Shown here piece after piece: positions 47,405 to 55,776 of a DNA stretch of 64,000 nt. Source of the DNA: Pseudomonas sp. S09G 359 (GTDB taxonomy: Bacteria > Pseudomonadota > Gammaproteobacteria > Pseudomonadales > Pseudomonadaceae); NCBI RefSeq assembly GCF_002843605.1, contig NZ_CP025263.1:4431501-4495500 (forward strand), given 5' to 3'. Below the pieces are notes generated by a model that saw only the letters and a list, made by a program, of their open reading frames with translations, had not been told where the DNA came from and made no database searches. A program made the translations under genes and the position numbers. The number at the start of each line of letters is the position of its first letter. Position 1 is the first letter of the stretch.

Positions 47405-48861
47405 GTACGCCGCTCCTCGGCCCGCAGACTGCCCACCTGCCATTCATCGCCTTGCAGCTCTGGTTCGGCATAGGTTTGCATGGCGGCGAAGTGCAGCTCG
47501 ACGTCATCGTTGAACAACTGCCCGGCCAGGCCCTGGGCCATACGCTTGGCGCCTTCGCTGATGGCCGGGATGTCGCCGGATACGCCGCCGTAAGTCAGCG
47601 CTGCCGGGTAACTGAAGCAATGCACGCGGTCCAGGCCAGGGCAGGCGCCGGGCGTGCGCGGCTGGAATTCGAACAGCGCGCCGAGGTCCGGCAGTTGCGA
47701 CAGCTCCAGGTCTTCCTGGCCGGCGGGCGCGGTGTAGCGGTCGCGCCAGAGTTTGATATGCGGCGCGAACGGCGCGAATTCCGGACGCAAGTCGAGGTTG
47801 CTGCGAAACCCGGTGGCGAACACCAGAAAGTCGTAGCTCAACCGCGCCGTGGGGGTGTGCAGCACCAGGCTGCCGTCGCCTTGGACCGCCACCGACTCGA
47901 CGGGGCTGCTCAGCAGAAAGCGTGCATTGGCGTGGCGCGACACCCGCAAGGTGCTGCCATGGGGCGGCGGCACCTGCTGCAAGTTCAGGTAATGGCGGAT
48001 GCTCCACTTCCAATCGTCCGGCAAGCGCCAGTAGCCATGGGTCATGCCCGGGCTGCCGGCGCCTTTGCCCTTGTTGATACGTGGCAGATCCTTGCGCCGT
48101 ACCAGCAGGTCGACGTTAAGCGCGCCGGCTTCCAGCGCGGTACCGGCAGCGTCCATCGCCGAGGCGCCGCCGCCGATTACCGCCACGCGCTTGCCGACAA
48201 ACCAGGCATCCTCCAGGCCATCGGCGGAATGCGCCCAATACTCGCGGGGCAACTGGCGCGCCAGCTCAGGCACCCAAGGGCCGCCCAACCCATCGCGCCC
48301 GGTGGCCAACACCACGTGCCGTGCCGAGAACACCTGTGCCTGGCCTTGCACCTCAACGTGCAACTCCACGCGCCCATCCGCCAACGGTTGCACCCGGGTG
48401 ACACGGTGCTGGTTGCGCACATCCAGGCGCAGCACCTGGCGATACCAGCGCAAGTAATCGGCCCATTGCAGGCGCGGAATTTTATCCAGCGCCTCCCACG
48501 CCTGCAGGCCGAACTGCGCCTGGAACCAGGCGCGGAACGTCAGCGCCGGCAAGCCCAGGGCCGGTCCGCTCAACTGCTTGGGCGAGCGCAGCGTTTGCAT
48601 GCGCGCGGTGGTTGCCCACGGCCCTTCGAAACCTTGCGCCGCCTGGTCGAACACCACCGCCCGCACGCCCAGGTGGCCAAGCTCAGCCGCCACCGCCATG
48701 CCCGCCATCCCGCCGCCGATCACGGCCACTTCCAGCAAGGGCCGCCCCTCCAGCTGGCGCGGTTTCACCCAGGGCTGGGCGGGAAGGTCGAGCCACTCCA
48801 GGTCCTCGCGCAGGCGCGCTTCGAGGGCGGGTAGACCGATGGGTGCGGTGGTGTGCGGCAT
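47401..48861 (-). CDS. FAD-dependent monooxygenase / oxidoreductase (FMO-like)
   Basis: 486 residues. Two Rossmann motifs, GGGMAG at about 50-55 (FAD) and IGGGASAMDAAG around 225 (NADPH), the pattern of flavin monooxygenases and Baeyer-Villiger-type enzymes. Later FATGFRSNLDL matches the ATG-type motif. The protein lacks a signal peptide. Its position between the TonB receptor and the ABC permease, with a four-base overlap to the latter, suggests that it oxygenates the imported compound, perhaps at sulfur or nitrogen, before the hydrolase acts. Confidence 0.87.
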   Translation of the reverse strand: MPHTTAPIGLPALEARLREDLEWLDLPAQPWVKPRQLEGRPLLEVAVIGGGMAGMAVAAELGHLGVRAVVFDQAAQGFEGPWATTARMQTLRSPKQLSGPALGLPALTFRAWFQAQFGLQAWEALDKIPRLQWADYLRWYRQVLRLDVRNQHRVTRVQPLADGRVELHVEVQGQAQVFSARHVVLATGRDGLGGPWVPELARQLPREYWAHSADGLEDAWFVGKRVAVIGGGASAMDAAGTALEAGALNVDLLVRRKDLPRINKGKGAGSPGMTHGYWRLPDDWKWSIRHYLNLQQVPPPHGSTLRVSRHANARFLLSSPVESVAVQGDGSLVLHTPTARLSYDFLVFATGFRSNLDLRPEFAPFAPHIKLWRDRYTAPAGQEDLELSQLPDLGALFEFQPRTPGACPGLDRVHCFSYPAALTYGGVSGDIPAISEGAKRMAQGLAGQLFNDDVELHFAAMQTYAEPELQGDEWQVGSLRAEERRT

Positions 48862-48906
48862 CGTTGGGGTACTCGATCAAGTGAGCGGGCACACGGCCCG
48901 CATAGG

Positions 48907-51405
48907 TTAAAAGTCGATGTTCAGGCGGCTGTAGTAGAACGCCCCGTAGGAACCGAATGGCGAGATCGACGAGTAGTAGGAACCGCCGGAAACATCGGTC
49001 ACGGTGTGCTTGTCCGGGTAGACGTTGAACAGGTTGTCAGCGCCCAGGGAGACCCGCACGTTGTCGGTCAGGGCATACGTCACGTCGACATCGGTGATCC
49101 ATTTGGCGCCGAAGGTTTCATCCACCCCGGTGGTGCCGCTGCCCAGGCGCTTGACCTTGCCGTAGCGGGTGGTGCGTACGCCGACGTCCCAGTCATTGAC
49201 CTGCCAGTTGAGGCCGACGATGTACTTGCTCTTGGGGGTCAGGTCGGTAATCCCACCCAGCTCGGTGCGCTCGAAACGCTGCAGGCCGAGGCTCTGCAAT
49301 TGCGCCGGGTTGGCCTTGAGGTCGGTGATGGTGGCCTTGTTCCAGTTGGCGCCAACGTTCCAGCGCAGGCGGCCGAAACGCTCCAGGTACTGGGTGTAGT
49401 CGGCTACCAGGTCGAGGCCCTTGGTGCGGGTATCGAAGGCATTGGCGTAGTACTGCACCTGCTGCACATGGGAAAACCCGTTGGCCGCGAGGATCTGGTC
49501 GACGGCCGCGCCCGACAACGGGCTGATCAGCGCGATGCGATCCTGCAGGTCGATCACGTAGGCATCCAAGGCCACGTTGAGGTCTTTGACCGGGGTCCAG
49601 GTCAGGCCGGCAGAGATGCTTTGCGACTTCACCGGCTCGAGGTCTTCGGCGCCCAGTGCACGGCCGATAGCCGAATAGGTCTGCACGCGCTTGATCATGA
49701 TGTCTTGGGTGGTGTTGCCCACGGTGCGACGGCCCAGCCCCGTCTTGGCGTACCCCTGCTGCACCATCGAGGGTGCAACGAAACCACTGCTGAGCGCGCC
49801 GCGTGCAGCAATCTCCGGGGTGAAGGCATAGCGGGTGGAGAGCTTGCCGGTCCAGGTATTGCCCGAGCTGTCGGTGTAATGCTCGAAACGCCCGGCGGCG
49901 CCCACGAACCATTTATCAGTCACGTCCAGGCCAAGATCGATATAGGCCGCCGTGTCACTGCGACGCAGGTTGACCTCATCCTCGGGCAGCAACAGGTAAT
50001 TGCCGAGGGCGCCGATAGCCGCCAACTGGCCTGCACGCGGGTGGCCGACCGGGTAGCGATAGTTGCCATTGCGGTAGGAGTCGACATCGCCGGACTCCGT
50101 GCGGTACTGCTCGAAGCGGTATTCCAGGCCGGTGGCAAAGTTCAGCGGGTTGCGCGTGCCGATATCGAGCTTGCGGTTGAGGTCCAGGTTGGTGGTCCAC
50201 TGCGTGAACTGGTTGGTCTGCAAGGTGAAGTCGGTGGGGCTGGCAGTGCCCAGGGACGGGTTGAGGTTGTTTTCGGTCATCTGCTTCTGGCGGTTGGCGC
50301 CATACGAGGTGCTCAGGTCCCAGCCCCACCCTGCCAGGTCATCACCACGGGCACCGAAGGTGCTTTGGTAGTCGAGGCTTTCAAAGGTGAAATCCGGCGC
50401 AATGCCATCCGGGTACAGCTCGTTGATGATGGTGTTGGAATTGGGCCGCCGAAAGCCAATGGACACCAGAGCATCCTGCTTGCCCAAGGTGCTGAAGGAA
50501 TACAACGAGGTTGAATCGTTGAGCGGCAATTCGGCGTTGTACGACAGGTTGATCTGCTCGATTTCAGGCAGGCCGCCACCAAAGCTGCGCTTCTCCACGG
50601 TGTTTTCGCGGGGGTCGGGTTGGCCGTTGACCGGGTAGTAGAACGCACCGGTGGCCACGCCGGAGCGCTTGGTGCTGTCCTGCTTCTTGGCGTCGAGGGC
50701 GAAATTGAAGAACCCTTCGTTGGGCAATGGCAAACCGTAGTTGAAGGTTTGTTGGTAGGTCTCACCGTTGGAGCCGACGCCGCTGGCGTAATGGGAGCGG
50801 CGCCCGGCCATGGTGCTGGAACTGCCGCCGCTGCTGTCGGACTTGAGGATGATATTGATCACCCCGGCAATGGCGTCCGAACCATATTGGGCGGCCGCAC
50901 CGTCGCGCAGCACCTCGACACGGTCGATGGCGCTGATGGGAATCAGATCGAGGTCCGCCGGGTTCCAGCCCTCGACCAATACCGAGTTCTCCGACGCGAC
51001 CGAGCCGCCATGCCGGCGCTTGCCGTTGACCAGTACCAGCACATAACCGCCGCCCAAACCGCGCAGGCCGGCCGCCCGTGCCACGTTGCTGTAGGCACCG
51101 CCCGTGACCTTGGCCACGTTGAACGAAGGCAACAGGTGCTCAAGCGCATCGCGCAGCGCCGTGCTGCCGCCCTGCTTCTGCAGGTCTTCGCCACCGATCA
51201 CGTCGATCGGCACGGCGCTCTGCGCCACGGTGCGCTGGTTGCCGCGGTTGCCCACCGACACCACGGTCTGCATGACCGGCTCGGCTTTCTTGCGTTCTGT
51301 GTCTGGGTCGTCATCGGCCAACAGCGGTGTAGACGCCAGGCACAACCCGGTCAGCGCGAAGGCTGCCGGTGAAAAAAATGCGTTCGATGAAAAGCTGGGT
51401 TGCAT
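48907..51405 (-). CDS. TonB-dependent outer-membrane receptor (first gene of ten-gene operon)
   Basis: 832 residues from the ATG at 51405 (GGGGAG upstream; the TTG two codons earlier is rejected). Signal peptide ending in LLAD. Plug domain: VPIDVIGGEDLQKQGGSTAL, AGLRGLGGGYVLVLVNGKRRH and VLRDGAAAQYGSDAIAGVINIIL. The remaining 600 residues form the barrel, ending FYYSRLNIDF. The GKRRHGGS style is of the large CirA/BtuB-unrelated receptors that take up non-siderophore nutrients. It opens an operon with a monooxygenase, oligopeptide-type ABC importer and hydrolase, so it probably imports the same compound. No Fur-like site was noticed upstream. Confidence 0.92.
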   Translation of the reverse strand: MQPSFSSNAFFSPAAFALTGLCLASTPLLADDDPDTERKKAEPVMQTVVSVGNRGNQRTVAQSAVPIDVIGGEDLQKQGGSTALRDALEHLLPSFNVAKVTGGAYSNVARAAGLRGLGGGYVLVLVNGKRRHGGSVASENSVLVEGWNPADLDLIPISAIDRVEVLRDGAAAQYGSDAIAGVINIILKSDSSGGSSSTMAGRRSHYASGVGSNGETYQQTFNYGLPLPNEGFFNFALDAKKQDSTKRSGVATGAFYYPVNGQPDPRENTVEKRSFGGGLPEIEQINLSYNAELPLNDSTSLYSFSTLGKQDALVSIGFRRPNSNTIINELYPDGIAPDFTFESLDYQSTFGARGDDLAGWGWDLSTSYGANRQKQMTENNLNPSLGTASPTDFTLQTNQFTQWTTNLDLNRKLDIGTRNPLNFATGLEYRFEQYRTESGDVDSYRNGNYRYPVGHPRAGQLAAIGALGNYLLLPEDEVNLRRSDTAAYIDLGLDVTDKWFVGAAGRFEHYTDSSGNTWTGKLSTRYAFTPEIAARGALSSGFVAPSMVQQGYAKTGLGRRTVGNTTQDIMIKRVQTYSAIGRALGAEDLEPVKSQSISAGLTWTPVKDLNVALDAYVIDLQDRIALISPLSGAAVDQILAANGFSHVQQVQYYANAFDTRTKGLDLVADYTQYLERFGRLRWNVGANWNKATITDLKANPAQLQSLGLQRFERTELGGITDLTPKSKYIVGLNWQVNDWDVGVRTTRYGKVKRLGSGTTGVDETFGAKWITDVDVTYALTDNVRVSLGADNLFNVYPDKHTVTDVSGGSYYSSISPFGSYGAFYYSRLNIDF

Positions 51406-51630
51406 GGGCAAACTCCCCGAAAAATCGCCAAAAAGGGTGTAACTGGTCGTGCGGCGATTTGCCGAGGTCGGCTGGATGTCCGCGAAGCAAGATGAGCTGG
51501 GTGAACAGTCATCAATTCGTTTTCGTGATTCATTGGCGCATTGAATGCGGTAAATGAATACTAAGGCGCATCACTTATTCCATCTACTAATTAATAGAGC
51601 TATGCATATCTCCAAATTGAATATAAAGGG
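51406..51630. promoter_or_regulatory. AT-rich gap upstream of the TonB receptor operon
   Basis: 225 bases between the receptor start and the LysR stop, with an AT-rich core (about 51540-51630). This is the expected promoter of the ten-gene unit. No site is assigned. Confidence 0.5.
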
Positions 51631-52581
51631 TCAGCTGGCGTAAATGCGCTGCATCAAGGCGTCATGCGCGTTGGCCGGGTGGATGATCATGCCCGGGAGT
51701 AACTCCTGGGAGCAGGCTTGCAGCGCCTCGATCAATGCCTGGGCCACCTCGGACAGCGGGCTGGCGTAGGCGGAAATCAAGCCGAAGAAAAACGGAATGG
51801 TGCTTTCGATCGGCCGCACCACCACGCCGCTGAGCGGCACGCCAAACGCAGTGAACGGATCGACCAAGGCCACGCCGAGACCGGCGCGGGCCATTTGCAT
51901 GGCGGTCAACGAGGTGTTGGTTTCGAGGATGTGCTGGGGCTCGGCGCCGACGTTTTCAAATGCCTTGTTGATCCGGCGGCGAAAGCGAAACGGGTTGGAA
52001 ATACTGATCAGCGTGTGCTGCGCCAGGGTCTGCATGCTCAGTACCGACTCCGCCGCCAGCGGTGAGTCCTCTGCCAGTACGGCCACGCAAGCGGCCTCAC
52101 CGATCCAGTGCACTTCCAGGCCACGGTGCTCCAGGGGCAGGCTGACCACGCCGAGGTCAACGGTTTTGGCCAATACCGCCTGCACCACACCTTCGGGCGT
52201 GAGGCTCTGGATCTGCAATTGCTGAGGGCGCAGGTGGTTCGGCAAGCGCGCCAGGGCCGGGGGTACCAGGCCGGCCGCCAGGGCCGGGGTTGCGACCACG
52301 CGCAGGCTGAGGTTCTCGTCACGGGCGATGTTCAAGGCCCGCTGCTGCACATGCCGAACCCCTTGCAGCGCACTGTCCACCTCGGCCGACAGCTTGAAGG
52401 CTTTCTGGGTGGGCGTGACTTTGGGGCCGCTGCGCTCGAACAACGCAAAGCCCAGCTCCTGTTCCAACTCCTGGATCAGGCGCGTGACCGTCGGCTGCGA
52501 ACGGCCCAGCATCTGCCCGGCACCGGTGACACTGCCTGCCGACATGACTGCGGCAAATGCTTCCAGCTGGCGTAGATCCAC
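51631..52581 (-). CDS. LysR-family regulator between the two uptake clusters
   Basis: 316 residues from GTG 52581, which has a strong AAAGGAGA six bases upstream; an upstream frame start at 52623 has none. Helix-turn-helix LRQLEAFAAVMSAGSVTGAGQMLGRSQPTVTRLIQELEQELG, effector domain LSLRVVATPALAAGLVPPAL, GLGVALVDPF. It lies upstream of the TonB-FMO operon on the same strand and diverges from the NMT1-like gene, so it could regulate either or both. Confidence 0.9.
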   Translation of the reverse strand: MDLRQLEAFAAVMSAGSVTGAGQMLGRSQPTVTRLIQELEQELGFALFERSGPKVTPTQKAFKLSAEVDSALQGVRHVQQRALNIARDENLSLRVVATPALAAGLVPPALARLPNHLRPQQLQIQSLTPEGVVQAVLAKTVDLGVVSLPLEHRGLEVHWIGEAACVAVLAEDSPLAAESVLSMQTLAQHTLISISNPFRFRRRINKAFENVGAEPQHILETNTSLTAMQMARAGLGVALVDPFTAFGVPLSGVVVRPIESTIPFFFGLISAYASPLSEVAQALIEALQACSQELLPGMIIHPANAHDALMQRIYAS

Positions 52582-52752
52582 CGGAATCTCCTTTGAAGTA
52601 ACTGATGGCGGTGGAGTGTACACAGCAGCACTCGCTCAGGGCAGAGCCGAACCACGCGGTTATATCCATAGCAATAAAGGATATTGGTATATACCAGATT
52701 GCTCGCTTATAAATCGCTCCCATCAAAGGACGTTGGGCTGGAGTAACACGCG
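52582..52752. promoter_or_regulatory. Divergent promoter region between LysR and NMT1-like gene
   Basis: 171 bases. Contains TATATCC and GGATATTGGTATATACC, AT-rich palindromic-looking sequence near 52660-52697, in the right place for a LysR operator and promoters. No TPP-riboswitch motif (CTGAGA) was found. Confidence 0.5.
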
Positions 52753-53673
52753 ATGGTGTCGGTAAAGGTAATGCTGGAGTACTTTCACCCATGGCCGAAT
52801 TCGGCGGGTTTGTACCTGGCACGGGAGCGCGGCTGGTATGCGGAGTTGGGCCTGGATGTGGAACTGGTGGTGCACGACCCCTACCGTGGCGACACCCTGG
52901 AGCACCTGCTGAACGGCGCCGCCGATTTCGGCGTATTCCCCAGCAACCGCCTGCTGGTACGCCGTAGCCTGGGCCAGGCGTTGCAAGGCATCGCGGCGAT
53001 CAACCATGCCGGGCTGGAGTCCATCCAGACCCTCACCGATTCCGGCATCCGGCGCCCCCGCGACCTGGTGGGCAAGCGCCTGGCGCTCAACCCCACGCCG
53101 CGTGGCCTGGCCATGGTGCGTCACTTGGTCAGCCGCGACGGCGGCGACCCCGATGGCGTGATCCTGGTGGACAGCGGCGTGCGCGAGTTGCGCCCCGAGC
53201 AACTGGCAGAAGGCGTCGCCGACGCCAGTTTCGGTGGTTACTGGGCCTGGGAAGCACTGATGCACAGCCCCATCGAGGCGGCGCGCCGGGTGGTGTTGCC
53301 GGTGGACGAGATCGGCGCACCGGCCTATCACAGCTACCTGCTCGGCGCCCACGAACGCACGTTGGCGGACAAGCCCGAGGTGGTGCGCGACTTTCTCGCC
53401 GCCACCGCCCGCGGTTACCTGGCCGTGGCCGAGGAGCCGTCGATTGCCCTCAGCGCGTATGAACACACCACGCCGTATTTCCCGGCAGAACTGCTGAGCG
53501 CCTCGCTGCATAAAATCGCCCCCACCTGGCTGCACCAAGGCCGCTGGGGCGAGCAACGCCAGGCGCTGATCGCGCCTTACGCCGAGTGGTTGCACCACCA
53601 TGCGGTGCTCGACAACCCGCAAGTGTGGCGAGGCGCGACCAGCAACGCCTACCTGCCCGAGGCGCGCCCATGA
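52753..53673 (+). CDS. NMT1/THI5-like protein without signal peptide
   Basis: 306 residues. The fold is that of ABC substrate-binding proteins of the NMT1/THI5 family (VKVMLEYFHPWPNSAGLYLARERGWYAELGLDVELV; TLEHLLNGAADFGVFPSNRL; LVGKRLALNPTPRG). Those in importers carry a secretion signal. This one starts directly with the mature-type sequence and has no hydrophobic leader, so it is cytoplasmic. In yeast a cytosolic THI5 makes the thiamine pyrimidine, but the cysteine-rich motif of THI5 is absent here. It overlaps a phosphotransferase gene by four bases. Function unassigned. Confidence 0.8.
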   Translation: MVSVKVMLEYFHPWPNSAGLYLARERGWYAELGLDVELVVHDPYRGDTLEHLLNGAADFGVFPSNRLLVRRSLGQALQGIAAINHAGLESIQTLTDSGIRRPRDLVGKRLALNPTPRGLAMVRHLVSRDGGDPDGVILVDSGVRELRPEQLAEGVADASFGGYWAWEALMHSPIEAARRVVLPVDEIGAPAYHSYLLGAHERTLADKPEVVRDFLAATARGYLAVAEEPSIALSAYEHTTPYFPAELLSASLHKIAPTWLHQGRWGEQRQALIAPYAEWLHHHAVLDNPQVWRGATSNAYLPEARP

Positions 53674-54782
53674 ACCCGCAACGTACCGCCCATGGCCTGG
53701 GGCTGGAGCCTGTCACCGCGGATTGGCCGGCCCTGCACGAAACCGACATCGAACACCTGCTGCGTGATTACCCGCAACTCGGCCCGCTGCACAGCCTGCA
53801 TTGGCACAGCCCGCGGCCATTTTCCGCTGCCGGCTTGATCACCACCGCCGATGCGACGCTGTTCGTCAAACGCCATCACCAGCAGGTGCGCCAGGCCGCG
53901 TGGCTGGAAGAAGAACACCAACTGATCGCCCACCTGCATCGCCAGGGCGCGCCGGTAGCAGCCGTGGTGCCGAACCGCCACGGGGCGACGGCCACCGTGC
54001 TAGGCGAGTGGACCTATGAAGTGCACCACCTGGCCGAGGGTCTCGACCTGTACCGCGACGCGCTGTCGTGGTCGCCGTTCCAGCACCACCAGCATGCCCT
54101 CGCCGCTGGCCAGGCCCTGGCCCGTTTGCATCAAGCCGCCGAACACTACGCCGCGCCGCCACGCCGCACCGCCGTGCTGCTGGCCAATGCGCGGCTGATC
54201 GAGCACGAGGCACCGCTGCACGCCATCGCCAACCGCCACAGCGCCTACCTCGCCGACAAAGATTGGCACGCCCAGCTCAGCGAGCTGCTGTTGCCATGGC
54301 ACCAAGCGCTACAGCCCTTATTACGCAACCAGCCACCGCTGTGGACCCACAACGACTGGCACGCCTCCAACCTGCTGTGGAGTGCAGACGGCAGCGTCTC
54401 CAGCGTGCTGGATTTCGGCCTGGCCGACCGCACGTTCGCGCTCTTCGACCTGGCCACCGCCATCGAACGCAACGCCGTGCCCTGGCTGGACCTGGACAGC
54501 GGCGGCACGGCCAGCGCCGACCTCGACAGCGTTGATGCCCTGCTCAATGGTTATCACCAGATGCGCCCGTTGAGTGCACACGACTTACACACACTCAGCG
54601 CCTTGCTGCCGCTGGTGCATGTGGATTTTGCCCTGTCCGAGGTCGCGTATTACCAGGACGTGGTCGGCTCCAGCGCCAGCGCCGACGTGGCCTACTACGC
54701 CTACCTGCTCGGTCATCTGCGCTGGTTTGCGGGTGCCGAGGGGCAACGCCTGCTTGGGCATATCCGGCGCCGAAGCGTATGA
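53670..54782 (+). CDS. Aminoglycoside-phosphotransferase-fold kinase
   Basis: 370 residues from the ATG at 53670. APH/choline-kinase superfamily: ATP lysine Lys67 (LFVKRHH), Brenner motif HNDWHASN with catalytic Asp229 and Asn234, and DFG-like LDFG with Asp248. Family members phosphorylate small alcohols such as choline, homoserine, thiamine or aminoglycosides. Its overlap with the NMT1-like gene and the rhodanese gene, and the downstream e(P4)/PnuC genes, suggest a vitamin- or nucleoside-like substrate, but no motif fixes it. Confidence 0.85.
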   Translation: MNPQRTAHGLGLEPVTADWPALHETDIEHLLRDYPQLGPLHSLHWHSPRPFSAAGLITTADATLFVKRHHQQVRQAAWLEEEHQLIAHLHRQGAPVAAVVPNRHGATATVLGEWTYEVHHLAEGLDLYRDALSWSPFQHHQHALAAGQALARLHQAAEHYAAPPRRTAVLLANARLIEHEAPLHAIANRHSAYLADKDWHAQLSELLLPWHQALQPLLRNQPPLWTHNDWHASNLLWSADGSVSSVLDFGLADRTFALFDLATAIERNAVPWLDLDSGGTASADLDSVDALLNGYHQMRPLSAHDLHTLSALLPLVHVDFALSEVAYYQDVVGSSASADVAYYAYLLGHLRWFAGAEGQRLLGHIRRRSV

Positions 54783-55651
54783 GCCTGCTGGTCGATGCCC
54801 AATGGTTGCACGCACAGCTGGCCGACCCGGCGCTGGTGGTGCTGGACGCCACGGTGCTGCTGCCGTCGCCGCAATTCGACGGTGACTATCGGGTTGCCAG
54901 CGGTTATGACGGCTGGTTGCAAGCGCATATTCCCGGCTCGCGACACGCTGATTTGTTGACGGCACTGGCGGATACCCAGGCCAGTTTCAGCTTTGCCTTG
55001 CCAGCGCCCGACGCGCTGGTGCAAGGCTTGGCAGCGCTCGGCGCGGGGGTGGATAAAACCTTGGTAATCTACGATCGCGCCGACGGTTTCTGGGCCGCCC
55101 GCCTGTGGTGGATGCTGCGCGGCGTGGGCATCGAAGCGTCGGTACTCGATGGCGGATTCAACGCCTGGCGCCAAGCGGGTTTGCCCGAACACGGCGGACC
55201 TGCGGCATCGATTGCTGCGGTGCAACCTTGGCCGATCAACCGGCGCCCGCAGGCGTGGATCGACCGCGTCGGCGTCGAAGCCATTGTCGCCGGGCAAGCG
55301 CCTGGGGTCTTGATCTGCGCCCTGGGTGCGGCACTCTTCGACGGCAGCGCCGCCACCCGCTACGCCCGGCGCGGGCATATCCCCGGCAGCCGTAACCTGC
55401 CGGCGCGCAACCTGTTCGACGCCCATGGCCGCTACCTGCCCAAGGATGCCCTGGCCCTGGCTATCGGCCCCACGCTGCTGCACAGCGAAGGCCCCCTGGT
55501 GTTGTATTGCGGCGGCGGTATCTCGGCCGCCGCCAACGCCCTGGCCCTGACCCTGCTGGGGCGCCAGGACATCACACTCTACGACGGCTCCCTGCAGGAA
55601 TGGGCCGCCGACGCACGCTTACCAATGACTACCGGAGCAGCTCCGGCCTGA
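54779..55651 (+). CDS. Two-domain rhodanese (sulfurtransferase)
   Basis: 290 residues, two rhodanese domains. Domain 1 carries LVIYDRADGFWAARLWWMLR (inactive). Domain 2 has the active-site loop YCGGGISA with Cys244, resembling the thiosulfate/3-mercaptopyruvate loop CGSGVTA. It transfers sulfur from a donor such as thiosulfate to an acceptor. It overlaps the kinase gene by four bases and ends 125 bp before the TonB receptor. Confidence 0.88.
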   Translation: MSLLVDAQWLHAQLADPALVVLDATVLLPSPQFDGDYRVASGYDGWLQAHIPGSRHADLLTALADTQASFSFALPAPDALVQGLAALGAGVDKTLVIYDRADGFWAARLWWMLRGVGIEASVLDGGFNAWRQAGLPEHGGPAASIAAVQPWPINRRPQAWIDRVGVEAIVAGQAPGVLICALGAALFDGSAATRYARRGHIPGSRNLPARNLFDAHGRYLPKDALALAIGPTLLHSEGPLVLYCGGGISAAANALALTLLGRQDITLYDGSLQEWAADARLPMTTGAAPA

Positions 55652-55776
55652 CGCCCTCTGCGGCGAACTCGGCTTTTTCATTTCGTACTGGCAACCCGTC
55701 GTTGCGCAGCGCTGGGCACCCTGTTGCCCGATAAAAGCGTACGGCAGCGGCGGCAGGCCTTTGGAGCGCTCTTTTC

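Noticed and set aside
48853..50514. 553-codon plus-strand frame over the TonB receptor
   Set aside because: Antisense shadow with no motif; it also crosses the receptor stop.
55652..55776. TPP riboswitch before the TonB receptor
   Set aside because: No CTGAGA-type thi-box core or matching stems are visible in the 125-bp gap.
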